From: Lentisalinibacter orientalis
GTDB taxonomy: Bacteria > Pseudomonadota > Gammaproteobacteria > Steroidobacterales > Woeseiaceae
Reading direction: 5' to 3'
Assembly (NCBI RefSeq): GCF_040706535.1
Contig: NZ_JAPDRJ010000001.1
Coordinates: 496,001-560,000, forward strand
Length of the DNA: 64,000 nucleotides
The notes beneath the pieces were generated by a model. The model searched no databases and was not told the origin of the DNA. It saw nothing but the letters and a program-made list of their open reading frames with translations. Below are positions 50,941 to 59,384 of the stretch, one piece after another (the first letter of the stretch is position 1; every line of letters starts with the position of its first letter). A program made the position numbers and the translations under genes.

Positions 50941-51450
50941 TCAGCGCAGCGCCTCGTCCACACGGGCCCAGCGGGCGGAGACCACCCGCCAGCCCTCATC
51001 GCGCACCAGCTCCAGTTCGACCCGGCGCGCGCCGCCGTCCAGCGACAGGCGCCGCAGTTCGGCGCCGGCGAAGCGCACGGTCATGCGGACGCTGGCGGCG
51101 TCGGTGCCGTGGACGTCTATCTGCTCGATATCCGGCAGCACCACCACACTGCCGCCGCGCAGCAGCTGCAGCCGCAGCAGCCTGACGATGCCGGCGCGGT
51201 CGTTGCCGCGCATGTCCCGGTAGTCCGCATGCAGCACGTCCGCGACGGCGCCCACATCACCGTCGCCGGCTGCCTTCGCCGCATCCTCGATGAGGGCGCG
51301 GATCTCGGCTTCCGGCGTGGCCGGCTCTCCGCCGCAGGCCGCGAGCGCCAGCAGGCAGCACAGCACCGCGGCGGCGGCGCCGATCCGAGACGGCCACGCC
51401 GCGGCCCGAATGCAGTATTCTCTGTTATGTAAAGGGTCCGGGGTGAGCAC
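50941..51450 (-). CDS. NTF2-like lipoprotein (DUF4440-like)
   Basis: About 169 residues if GTG 51450 is used; the true start is unclear because no in-frame ATG precedes the signal. The hydrophobic stretch IGAAAAVLCCLLALAAC gives a lipoprotein signal, followed by an NTF2-like pattern: AEIRALIEDAAKAAGDGDVGAVADVLHADYRD and a C-terminal sheet (VELELVRDEGWRVVSARW). Function unknown. The 5' end overlaps the divergent DUF924 gene region. Confidence 0.6.
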   Translation of the reverse strand: MLTPDPLHNREYCIRAAAWPSRIGAAAAVLCCLLALAACGGEPATPEAEIRALIEDAAKAAGDGDVGAVADVLHADYRDMRGNDRAGIVRLLRLQLLRGGSVVVLPDIEQIDVHGTDAASVRMTVRFAGAELRRLSLDGGARRVELELVRDEGWRVVSARWARVDEALR

Positions 51451-51454
51451 GATT

Positions 51455-52090
51455 ATGGAACCGACCAGCGAAGACAAGGAGCGCATCGACAGGATACTGG
51501 ACCTGTGGTTCGAGGAGCGAGAACTCACGGCGCCCCAGATCGATGCCCGGCTCGACGTGTGGTTCGGCGAGGACCCGGAGCTGGACATCCGCCTGCGCCA
51601 CGAGTTCGCGGACGAAATACACGAGGCCTCGGAGATGAAGCTCATGCACTGGGCCGCCACGCCCCGCGGCCGCCTGGCGCTCGTCCTCGCCATCGACCAG
51701 TTCCGCCGCAACATCTATCGCAACACGGCCAGGGCATTCTCCCACGACAAGCTCGCCCTGAAGCTCTGCGTGGAAGGCATCGTGCAGCAGGCCGACCGGC
51801 AGCTCACCGACATCGAGCGCGTGTTTCTGTACATGCCGATGCAGCATGCCGAGAGCCTGCGCGTGCAGAAGAAATCGGTCATGGTGTTCACGGCACTGGC
51901 GGACAAGGTGTCGCCGACCCTGCGCGAGACCTTCCGCACCTTCGCCGACTTCGCCGAGCTCCACCACGACATCATCGAGCGCTTCGGCCGTTTCCCCCAC
52001 CGCAACGCCATCCTCGGGCGGGAGAACACGCCGGAGGAGCAGGAGTACCTGGAAGGCGACGCCCCCACCTTCGGCCAGAGCACCGGCTGA
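51455..52090 (+). CDS. DUF924 family protein
   Basis: 211 residues. All-helical, TPR-like DUF924 family: LDLWFEERELTAPQIDARLDVWFGEDPELD, LALVLAIDQFRRNIYRNTARAFSHD, FLYMPMQHAES, and FAELHHDIIERFGRFPHRNAILGRENTPEE. Function unknown. ATG 51455; an upstream in-frame GTG at 51443 has AAGGG before it and is possible. A palindromic repeat begins just after the stop. Confidence 0.85.
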   Translation: MEPTSEDKERIDRILDLWFEERELTAPQIDARLDVWFGEDPELDIRLRHEFADEIHEASEMKLMHWAATPRGRLALVLAIDQFRRNIYRNTARAFSHDKLALKLCVEGIVQQADRQLTDIERVFLYMPMQHAESLRVQKKSVMVFTALADKVSPTLRETFRTFADFAELHHDIIERFGRFPHRNAILGRENTPEEQEYLEGDAPTFGQSTG

Positions 52091-52095
52091 CTCCA

Positions 52096-52262
52096 TGTAG
52101 GAGGGCCTTCAGGCCCGATGCGGTTCTTTTGGCGTTGGCCCGTCATCGACTGGGGCGGACTGGCAGCCCCTTCACGCCACTGGGAGCCCGGCCGTCATGC
52201 GGGGGTATCCATCGCCGCGACCTTTTGTCGGGAGCAAGATGGATACCCCCGCAGGGCGGCCA
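52096..52262. repeat. REP-like composite palindromic element (copy B)
   Basis: A 24-bp REP-like sequence (52096-52119), identical to 15900-15923, and a 73-bp hairpin unit (52190-52262), identical base for base to 16155-16227. The hairpin arms are 52198-52213 and 52238-52253, 16 bp perfect. The right-hand REP and the 19-bp inverted repeat of copy A are missing. It fills the gap between the convergent DUF924 and MATE genes. Confidence 0.88.
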
Positions 52263-52275
52263 GGAAAGAAGGGAA

Positions 52276-53652
52276 TCAGGCGCGGCGCCAGGTTTCGCGG
52301 CGGGAGATGATGTTGTAGCGCCAGACCAGCAGGATGGCCGCGAGCGTCAGCCCCACCACGAAACCGCCCCAGATCAGCTCCGGCTGCAGCGCGTAGCGTT
52401 TCGCCGCCAGCAGGGCCAGCGGGAAGGCGATGATCCAGTACGCCAGCGTGGTCAGGAACATCGGGATGCGGGTGTCCTGGTAGCCGCGCAGCGCGCCGGC
52501 GGCGCCCACCTGGATGCCGTCGGAGACCTGGAAGACCGCGGCCACGAACAGAAGCGTGACGGCGATGGCGGAGACTTCCGGATCGGAGGTGTAGATGTCC
52601 ACGACGGATTCCCGGAACAGGAGCAGGCCGAGGGCCGAGACACCCATGCACAGGCCGCACAGCCAGATGCCCACCCAGCCGCGGAAGCGCGCGGTTGCGA
52701 GCTCGCGCCGGCCCAGTGCCTGCCCCACCCGCACGGTGGTCGCCGAGTTCAGCGCCAGCGGGATCATGAACATCGTGGAGGCGAAGTTGACCGCGATCTG
52801 GTGGGCCGCGGCGACGTTCGCCGACAGCGTCCCCATCAGCAGCGAGATGGCCGCGAACAGCCCCGCCTCGGCGACGATGGTGACGGCGATGGGCAGGCCC
52901 ACCCGCAGCACCTGGCGCTGCAGCCGCCAGCGCGGCCGGGGCAGCTTGGCGAAGATGGCGAACGGCCGATAGCGCTCGCTCAGGAGCACGTGGGCCGCCA
53001 TCGCCACCAGAAGAAACCACATGGCGATGGCGCTCGCCAGACCGCAGCCCTTTGCGCCCATGGCAGGGAAGCCGAAGTTGCCCCACATCAGCGCATAGTT
53101 GCCGATGACGTTCACCACCAGCGCCAGCAGCGAGACGTACATGATGGGGCGGGTCCAGCCGATGGCCTCGGAGGTGAAGCGCAGCACCAGGTACAGGCAG
53201 AGGCCCGGCGCGCCCAGCGCGATGGCCTCCACGTAATCTCCGGTGAGGCTGCGGAAACTGGGGTCGATGCCGATCAGGTCCAGCGCCGGCCGCGCGATCA
53301 CCCACAGCAGCGCGACGATGCCCAGGCCGAAGAAGAGCGCCAGCGTCAGGCCCTGGCGGACGTAACGGCCGATCAGCCGATGCTTGCCTGCCCCGTAGCG
53401 TTCGGCCACCAGCGGCGAAATGGCCATGAGCGTGCCCATGGCGAACAGGAACACCACCATCCAGATGCTGCCGCCCACCGCGACCGCCGCCAGGTCGCGG
53501 GAGCCGAGCCGCCCTGCCATGACGGCGTCGGCGAACTGCATGCCGGCGATGGCGAGGTTGTTGCCGATCAGCGGTCCGGCCAGCCGGATGAGCCTGCCCG
53601 CTTCCGGCACGGCTGCCCGCAGGCGGCCCGGGGCTGCTACTGGAGTCTCCAT
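52276..53652 (-). CDS. NorM-like MATE exporter
   Basis: 458 residues, 12 membrane segments: AGPLIGNNLAIAGMQFADAVMAGRLGSRDLAAVAVG (first two helices) and VGLPIAVTIVAEAGLFAAISLLMG (helix 7), IALNSATTVRVGQALGR-like motif (PLALNSATTVRVGQALG). NorM proteins export cationic drugs with Na+ or H+ exchange. The ATG at 53652 is preferred; a GTG at 53787 would add 45 residues through a 14-bp tandem repeat. That repeat supplies several AGGAAAA sequences in the leader. Confidence 0.85.
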   Translation of the reverse strand: METPVAAPGRLRAAVPEAGRLIRLAGPLIGNNLAIAGMQFADAVMAGRLGSRDLAAVAVGGSIWMVVFLFAMGTLMAISPLVAERYGAGKHRLIGRYVRQGLTLALFFGLGIVALLWVIARPALDLIGIDPSFRSLTGDYVEAIALGAPGLCLYLVLRFTSEAIGWTRPIMYVSLLALVVNVIGNYALMWGNFGFPAMGAKGCGLASAIAMWFLLVAMAAHVLLSERYRPFAIFAKLPRPRWRLQRQVLRVGLPIAVTIVAEAGLFAAISLLMGTLSANVAAAHQIAVNFASTMFMIPLALNSATTVRVGQALGRRELATARFRGWVGIWLCGLCMGVSALGLLLFRESVVDIYTSDPEVSAIAVTLLFVAAVFQVSDGIQVGAAGALRGYQDTRIPMFLTTLAYWIIAFPLALLAAKRYALQPELIWGGFVVGLTLAAILLVWRYNIISRRETWRRA

Positions 53653-53713
53653 GGCCGACTTTTCCTGGCCGATTTTTCCTGGCCGATTTTTCCTGGCCGA
53701 TTTTTCCTGGCCG
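53653..53713. repeat. 14-bp tandem repeat, about 4.3 copies
   Basis: Unit GGCCGATTTTTCCT (plus strand) repeated four times, plus a partial fifth; the copy next to the gene has one substitution. On the minus strand each unit carries AGGAAAA, resembling a ribosome-binding sequence, directly before the MATE start. Confidence 0.9.
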
Positions 53714-53859
53714 GGTTGCAGTGGTCGAACTTCCCTGCCGATCACTGCCCGGCGGGATTCCGTGGGCGAGGCGTGCGAGCGTAGCACAGCCGTCCTGTCG
53801 CCAGACCATCGGCTGGGGTATTGTCTGAGTCAGTCAGGACAACGGCACGGGAGGAAACC

Positions 53860-55146
53860 ATGCTGAACGACGGACTGTCTCGCCGGGCCGCCATCATCGG
53901 CGGCGTGCGCATCCCCTTCGCCCGGGCCCACGGCGCCTACGCCCGCTGCTCGAACCAGGACATGATGACGGCCACGCTGCGCTCGCTGGTGGAGCGCTAC
54001 GATCTCGGCGGTCAGCGTCTCGGCGACGTCTCCCTCGGCGCGGTCATCAAGCACTCCCGGGACTACAACCTGGCCCGCGAGTCGGTGCTCGGTTCCGGAC
54101 TGGCGCCGGAGACTCCCGCCTTCGACCTGCAGCGCGCCTGCGGCACCAGCCTGTCCGGCTGCGTGCAGATCGCCAACAAGATCGCGCTCGGCCAGATCGA
54201 GGCGGGCATCGGCGCCGGCGTCGACACCGTCAGCGACGCGCCCATCGTCTATCCGGACGCCTACCGGCAGATCCTGCTGGAGAGCTTCCGCGGCCGCTCC
54301 CTGGGCGCGCGCCTGAAGCCCTGGCTGCGGCTGCGCCCGCGCCACTTCAAGCCGCAGCTGCCCGGCGTGGAAGAACCGCGCACCGGCCTGTCCATGGGCG
54401 AGAGCACCGAGCTGACCGCGAAGGAGTGGAATCTCACCCGCGAGGAACAGGACGAACTGGCACTGGCCAGCCACCAGCGGGCCCACGCCGCCTACGAGCA
54501 GGGCTTCTACGAAGACCTCGTGGTGCCGTTCCAGGGCCTCGACCGGGACAACAACATCCGCCCGGATAGCAGCCTGGAGAAACTGGGCAAGCTGAAACCG
54601 GCCTTCGACCGCTCCGGCAGCGGCACCATGACGGCGGGCAACAGCACGCCGCTGACCGACGGTTCGGCCTCGGTGCTGCTGGCCTCGGAGGAGTGGGCCC
54701 GGGAACGGGGCCTGCCGGTGCAGGCCTGGCTCACTCACTCCCGGGTGGCGGCCGTGGACTTCGTCGACAAGGAAGGACTGCTGATGGCCCCCGCCTACGC
54801 CGTCTCGGAGATGCTGGCGGCCGCCGGTCTCGGCCTGCAGGACTTCGACTTCTACGAGATCCACGAGGCCTTCGCGGCGCAGACGCTGTCGACGCTGAAG
54901 GCCTGGGAGTCCGCGGAGTTCTGCCGCGAACGGCTGGGCCGCGACGAACCCCTGGGCTCCATCGACCGCAGCAAGCTGAACGTGGTGGGCGGCAGCATCG
55001 CCATCGGCCATCCGTTCGCGGCCACCGGCGCCCGTATCGTCGGGACGCTGGCGAAGCTGCTCGCGCGCAAGGGCTCCGGCCGCGGGCTGATCTCGGTGTG
55101 CACCGCCGGCGGCATGGGCGTGACCGCCATCCTCGAAGCCGCCTGA
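53860..55146 (+). CDS. Acetyl-CoA C-acyltransferase (thiolase, FadI-like)
   Basis: 428 residues. Thiolase with nucleophile Cys in LQRACGTSLSG (about residue 92), EIHEAFAAQTL, the His motif GGSIAIGHPFAATGAR and the second Cys in SVCTAGGMG. The closest pattern is FadI/trifunctional-type beta-oxidation thiolase, which cleaves 3-ketoacyl-CoA. No fadJ partner is next to it. The ATG at 53860 follows GGGAGGAAACC. Confidence 0.88.
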   Translation: MLNDGLSRRAAIIGGVRIPFARAHGAYARCSNQDMMTATLRSLVERYDLGGQRLGDVSLGAVIKHSRDYNLARESVLGSGLAPETPAFDLQRACGTSLSGCVQIANKIALGQIEAGIGAGVDTVSDAPIVYPDAYRQILLESFRGRSLGARLKPWLRLRPRHFKPQLPGVEEPRTGLSMGESTELTAKEWNLTREEQDELALASHQRAHAAYEQGFYEDLVVPFQGLDRDNNIRPDSSLEKLGKLKPAFDRSGSGTMTAGNSTPLTDGSASVLLASEEWARERGLPVQAWLTHSRVAAVDFVDKEGLLMAPAYAVSEMLAAAGLGLQDFDFYEIHEAFAAQTLSTLKAWESAEFCRERLGRDEPLGSIDRSKLNVVGGSIAIGHPFAATGARIVGTLAKLLARKGSGRGLISVCTAGGMGVTAILEAA

Positions 55147-55327
55147 GCCCGGGCGGTCGGGCCACGCGGAGGCCGTCTGCTATAGTCGGCCGCTTGTTGC
55201 GCGCTGATCTGGCATCTCTGCGCACCCGCGCGGAGCGTCGCGCAGCAGGGGGCGTGGCGCCCCGGGGGAGCGGCCGGCCGTATCCGGCCCGCCCGCGGCT
55301 GAGTCGGAGGACTGGGAGAGAGGACAC

Positions 55328-57058
55328 ATGGGCGGCTTCACCGACCTGTTGAGTACGCTGAACGGGATCCTGTGGCACGACACGACGCTGTTCGCGCTGT
55401 TGGGTACCGGCATCCTGTTCACGATCTGGAGCGGCTTCTCCCAGTATCGTGCGCTGACCCACGGCACCGCCGTGGTGCGCGGCGCCTGGGACGACCCGGA
55501 CGACCCCGGCGCCATCAACCACTTCCAGGCCCTGTCGGCCGCGCTGTCGGCCACCGTGGGCCTGGGCAACATCGGCGGGGTCGCGCTGGCCATCAGCCTG
55601 GGCGGGCCGGGTGCGGTGTTCTGGATGTGGGTGGTCGGCTTCTTCGGCATGGCCATCAAGCTCACCGAAGTCACGCTGTCCATGCTCTACCGCAACACGG
55701 ACGACGAGGACAATCCCCACGGCGGGCCGATGTGGGTGGCGAGCAAGGGCATCGCGCTCATGAACCCGAAGCTCGCCTGGCTCGGCGGCACCATCGGCAC
55801 GATCTTCTGCGTGACGCTGCTGATCTCCACCGCCACCGGCGGCAACATGTTCCAGGCCTTCAACGTGGGCCTGATCACCTACGAGTACTTCGGCGTGCCC
55901 AGCTGGATCACCGGCGTGATACTCGCCGTGATCGTCGCGCTGGTGATCATCGGCGGCATCAAGCGCATCGGCCGGGTGGCCGGCCTGCTGGTGCCGTTCA
56001 TGGTGGTGCTCTATCTCCTCTGCGGCGTCTACGTCCTCGTGGTCAACGCCGGCGAGATTCCGGCCATGTTCAGCCTCATCGTGAAATCGGCCTTCGCACC
56101 CACCGAGGCCAGCGGCGCGTTCATCGGCGGCACGGCGGGTGCGGCGTTCCTGTTCGGCATGAAGCGTGCGCTGTTCTCGAACGAAGCCGGGCAGGGCTCC
56201 TCGCCCATCGCCCACTCGGCCGCCAAGACCGACGAGCCGGTGCGCGAGGGCATCGTCGCGGGACTGGAGCCGTTCATCGACACCATCGTCGTGTGCACGT
56301 TCACGGCGCTGATCATTCTCTCCACCGGCGTGTGGAACCGGGCCCCGGACGTCACCTGGGACACGCCGCTGGAGGTCACCCGGGCGGGCAACGTGTGGGA
56401 GTTCGAGAGCCGGCAGCCACCCATCGACGACTTCATGCCCGGCGATGCCGTTACCATGGTGGTGATCGCCGACGAGAATCCGAAGACCGGCTTCGACCGG
56501 CACGAGATCACCGGCATCATCGTGGAGCGGGACGGCGTCCTGGTGATCGACTGGAACCCCTACGAGGGCCCGACGAAACCCGAGATACTCGACAACGGCT
56601 TCCACCAGGTGTTCATGGCCGCGGTGCTGACGGGCAAGGCCTTCGACCAGGTGCAGCCCGGGCTCGGCAAGTGGCTGGTCAGCCTGGCCGCCTGGCTGTT
56701 CGCCATCTCCACGATGATCTCCTGGAGCTACTACGGCGAGCAGGCCATGGTCTATCTCGCCGGCGAGAAGAGCGTGCTGGCCTACAAGGTGGTGTTCTGC
56801 GCGCTGATCATCGTCGCCACGCTCGGCATCATCAAGACCGACGCCCAGCTCGACAACCTGACCGGCGTGGGCACCGGCGTCATGCTGGTAGCGAACCTGC
56901 CCATCATGTGGATATTCGGCCGCCAGGCCATGCGCGCCTATCACGACTATGTGGACCGCATGCAGGCGGGACTCATGGGGCCGGACCACCCGACGCCCAC
57001 CATCGAGGACCTGATCAGCGGCCGCGACGTGGCGCGGAAGAACCGGGACCAGGGCTAG
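55328..57058 (+). CDS. Alanine/glycine:cation symporter (AGCS family) with extra soluble insert
   Basis: 576 residues. AGCS hallmarks: ALSATVGLGNIGGVALAI (72-89), NEAGQGSSPIAHSAAKT (285-301). A hydrophilic stretch of about 90 residues (338-428) sits between two membrane segments and contains beta-rich DDFMPGDAVTMVVIADENP and ITGIIVERDGVLVIDW; most AGCS proteins of about 450-480 residues lack it. Predicted Na+- or H+-coupled uptake of alanine or glycine. A -10-like TATAGT lies at 55181; the GC-rich leader showed no glycine riboswitch signature. Confidence 0.88.
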   Translation: MGGFTDLLSTLNGILWHDTTLFALLGTGILFTIWSGFSQYRALTHGTAVVRGAWDDPDDPGAINHFQALSAALSATVGLGNIGGVALAISLGGPGAVFWMWVVGFFGMAIKLTEVTLSMLYRNTDDEDNPHGGPMWVASKGIALMNPKLAWLGGTIGTIFCVTLLISTATGGNMFQAFNVGLITYEYFGVPSWITGVILAVIVALVIIGGIKRIGRVAGLLVPFMVVLYLLCGVYVLVVNAGEIPAMFSLIVKSAFAPTEASGAFIGGTAGAAFLFGMKRALFSNEAGQGSSPIAHSAAKTDEPVREGIVAGLEPFIDTIVVCTFTALIILSTGVWNRAPDVTWDTPLEVTRAGNVWEFESRQPPIDDFMPGDAVTMVVIADENPKTGFDRHEITGIIVERDGVLVIDWNPYEGPTKPEILDNGFHQVFMAAVLTGKAFDQVQPGLGKWLVSLAAWLFAISTMISWSYYGEQAMVYLAGEKSVLAYKVVFCALIIVATLGIIKTDAQLDNLTGVGTGVMLVANLPIMWIFGRQAMRAYHDYVDRMQAGLMGPDHPTPTIEDLISGRDVARKNRDQG

Positions 57059-57102
57059 CGCCGGTCGCGCGACAATCGCCGGCGCAGGTCGCGCTAGGAT
57101 GA

Positions 57103-58233
57103 CTAGCGCAGGTCGCGGAAGAAGGCGCGGATGTCGGCCACCAGGTCGTCCGGGCGCTCCAGCGCGGCGAAGTGGCCGCCGGCCGGATACTCGGTCCAGC
57201 GCGTGATGTTGTAATGCTGCTCCGCCCAGCTGCGCGGCGGCGAGAATATCTCCTTGGGGAAGACCGCGACGCCGGTGGGCGCCGCCACGTACTCCGTCGG
57301 CGGGCCGAACAGACCGGCGCGCATGGACTCGTAGTACAGCCGGATGGACGAGGTGATGGATCCCGTCACCCAGTAGGCGGTGATGCCGGTGAGCAGCACG
57401 TCGCGGGGGAAGACGCTCTCCACGTCGCCGCCGCAGTCGGACCATTCCCGGTATTTCTCCACGATCCAGGCGGCGAGCCCCGCCGGCGAGTCGTTCAGGG
57501 CCACGCCGAGGGTCTGCGGCCGGGTGCCCTGGATCTGCGCATAGCCCATGCCAGTGCGCTGGTGGGCGCGGCCCCGTTTCAGCGCGGCGAGGTCCTCCTC
57601 GGTGGGCTCCCGGTCCCGGGGCGGGGCGGCGGGCACCATGTTCAGGTGCACTCCGCAGACCCCGTCCGGATCCGCGAGCGCCATCCAGGGCGAGATCAGC
57701 GAGCCCCAGTCGCCGCCCTGCACGCCGTAGCGCTCGTAGCCGAGCTTGTGCATGAGCGCGGCTTCGGCCTCCGCGATGCGGCGGACGTGCCAGCCCGGCT
57801 CCGCGGGCGCCTCCGACCAGCCGTAGCCCGGCATGGAAGGGCAGATCACGTGGAAGGCGTCGGCCGCGTCCCCGCCGTGTTCCTCCGGCCGGGTGAGCGG
57901 CCCGATGATGCGGTGGAACAGCCAGACCGTGTCCGGCCAGCCGTGGGTGAGCACCAGCGGCAGTGCGTCTGCATGGGGAGAGCGCTGGTGGATGCAGTGC
58001 ATCGCGAGGCCGTTGACGTCGACCAGCTGCTGCTCGAAGCCGTTCAGCACCGCCTCGCCCGCCCGCCAGTCGTAGTCGTCGCGCCAGTACTCGCACAGGC
58101 CGCGCAGGTAGTCCGTGTCGGTGCCGTAGTCCCACCCGCTGCCCGGGATCATGGCCGGCCAGCGGGTGCGGCCGAGCCGTTCGCCGAGGTCGTCCAGGAC
58201 CTCGTCCGCCACACGGATACGGAATGCCTCCAT
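57103..58233 (-). CDS. Epoxide hydrolase (EHN-domain alpha/beta hydrolase)
   Basis: 376 residues. N-terminal EHN domain (FRIRVADEVLDDLGERLGRTRWP) and alpha/beta hydrolase with HGWPDTVWLF (oxyanion), nucleophile Asp in VQGGDWGS, and C-terminal catalytic His in YPAGGHFAALERPDDL. Hydrolyses epoxides to diols; natural substrate unknown. The ATG at 58233 has GGGAGG upstream. Last gene of a minus-strand trio with DUF427 and a hypothetical gene. Confidence 0.88.
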   Translation of the reverse strand: MEAFRIRVADEVLDDLGERLGRTRWPAMIPGSGWDYGTDTDYLRGLCEYWRDDYDWRAGEAVLNGFEQQLVDVNGLAMHCIHQRSPHADALPLVLTHGWPDTVWLFHRIIGPLTRPEEHGGDAADAFHVICPSMPGYGWSEAPAEPGWHVRRIAEAEAALMHKLGYERYGVQGGDWGSLISPWMALADPDGVCGVHLNMVPAAPPRDREPTEEDLAALKRGRAHQRTGMGYAQIQGTRPQTLGVALNDSPAGLAAWIVEKYREWSDCGGDVESVFPRDVLLTGITAYWVTGSITSSIRLYYESMRAGLFGPPTEYVAAPTGVAVFPKEIFSPPRSWAEQHYNITRWTEYPAGGHFAALERPDDLVADIRAFFRDLR

Positions 58234-58253
58234 CCTCGCCTCCCGGGTGCTTC

Positions 58254-58811
58254 CTACCAGTGTCCGGTGCCGGGCTCGCCCTTGAACGGCCCGACGATGT
58301 CCGGAGTGATCCAGCCGCCGTAGAAGCCTCCGGTCTGCGCCGTCACGCGATCGTCGCCCACGTAGCAGGCGTCCATCGCCCCCGGCATGAAGGCGTACCA
58401 GCCGGCGACGGCCTCGAAGCCGGGCCAGGCATCCGCGTACGCCCACACCGCCGCCTCGGCCACCCGCTCGCCGACGGCCAGCGACCAGTAACGGGCCTGG
58501 CCCTTCCATTCGCAGAGCGTGCGCTTGCCGACGGGCACGAGCAGATCCTCGCGCACGTCCGCCGGCGGCAGATAATAGGTGGGCGGGCTGGCCGTCTCGC
58601 AGACCTTCATGGCACCCGTGCTGTCGGCGACGACGACGCCGGCGAACTCCACCCGCACCCGGCGCGGGCAGGGCCGCAGCGCCGGCGGGCGCGGGTAATC
58701 CCAGACGGACTCCTGGCCCGGGCCGGGCTCCGGCGCCCCGGCCGGGCGCCCGCGGCCGGTGTGGCTCCACTGCTCACGGGCGCGGCGGATCGCCTCCGGT
58801 ATTTTTTTCAT
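58254..58811 (-). CDS. DUF427 domain protein
   Basis: 185 residues. DUF427 core: RVRVEFAGVVVADSTGAMKVCETASPPTYYLPPADV, KRTLCEWKGQARYWSL and AWAYADAWPGFEAVAGWYAFMPGAMDA-like C-terminus. Function unknown; the fold is a small beta-tent. It ends 20 bp before the epoxide hydrolase start and its 5' end overlaps the upstream gene by 38 bp. Confidence 0.85.
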   Translation of the reverse strand: MKKIPEAIRRAREQWSHTGRGRPAGAPEPGPGQESVWDYPRPPALRPCPRRVRVEFAGVVVADSTGAMKVCETASPPTYYLPPADVREDLLVPVGKRTLCEWKGQARYWSLAVGERVAEAAVWAYADAWPGFEAVAGWYAFMPGAMDACYVGDDRVTAQTGGFYGGWITPDIVGPFKGEPGTGHW

Positions 58812-59247
58812 CGGCTCCTCCGTCGCTGTCTTCGCGCAGGCGGGCGACGACCCGGTCGATGGTGCTCCGCGCCGGTCCCGGCATCCTGCCTTCCTCGTAT
58901 TCGCGCTTCAGGTAGTCCTCGATGCGGGCCACGACCACGTCCATGCCGGCCTCCCCGTCCCCACCGGCGTCGGCCTCCTTCGCGTGGCGTTCCCCGACAC
59001 CGAACAGGTTGATCCAGCGGTCGGCCCGGGCACCGGCGGCCACCACCCGGTAGAAGGCATCGCGGTCCCGGCGCGGCTCGAAGAAGCTGACCAGGGCCGC
59101 CGCGAAGGAGACCGGTATCAACAGGAAATCGAGCAGGCCGTCCAGCGCCAGCTTGGCCTGGAAGACCAGCACGTCGCGGGTCAGCTCCAGCCTGTCCGGC
59201 GGCTCCGCCGCAGCGCCCGTGGTGTCGTCTTGCGTCGGCTCCTGCAT
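58774..59247 (-). CDS. Hypothetical protein with hydrophobic helix
   Basis: 157 residues. One hydrophobic segment (LDGLLDFLLIPVSFAAALVSFFEP, split near Pro) between charged regions and a long acidic/basic tail. No family recognised. The ATG at 59247 with GGGGAGG upstream is preferred to an in-frame extension to 59304. It overlaps DUF427 and is probably the first gene of that transcript. Confidence 0.6.
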   Translation of the reverse strand: MQEPTQDDTTGAAAEPPDRLELTRDVLVFQAKLALDGLLDFLLIPVSFAAALVSFFEPRRDRDAFYRVVAAGARADRWINLFGVGERHAKEADAGGDGEAGMDVVVARIEDYLKREYEEGRMPGPARSTIDRVVARLREDSDGGADEKNTGGDPPRP

Positions 59248-59384
59248 CGGCCTGGCCTCCCCCGGCGAAACGGCAGTCACCGCGCCGACTATAGCCTCCC
59301 GCACCCGGGCTTGGTACTTTAGCCGGCCTTGCCGCCCGTTCGCCGGGCGTCCACACGCAGTTCGAGAGCAGTCAGCCAGCAGTC

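Noticed and set aside
55187..55327. Possible glycine riboswitch before the AGCS symporter
   Set aside because: The leader is GC-rich with hairpins but lacks the conserved glycine-aptamer core sequences I looked for.
54731..58135. Very long minus-strand ORF opposite the thiolase and symporter genes
   Set aside because: Crosses the reverse strands of two clear genes and the start of a third; composition is that of a GC-rich shadow.
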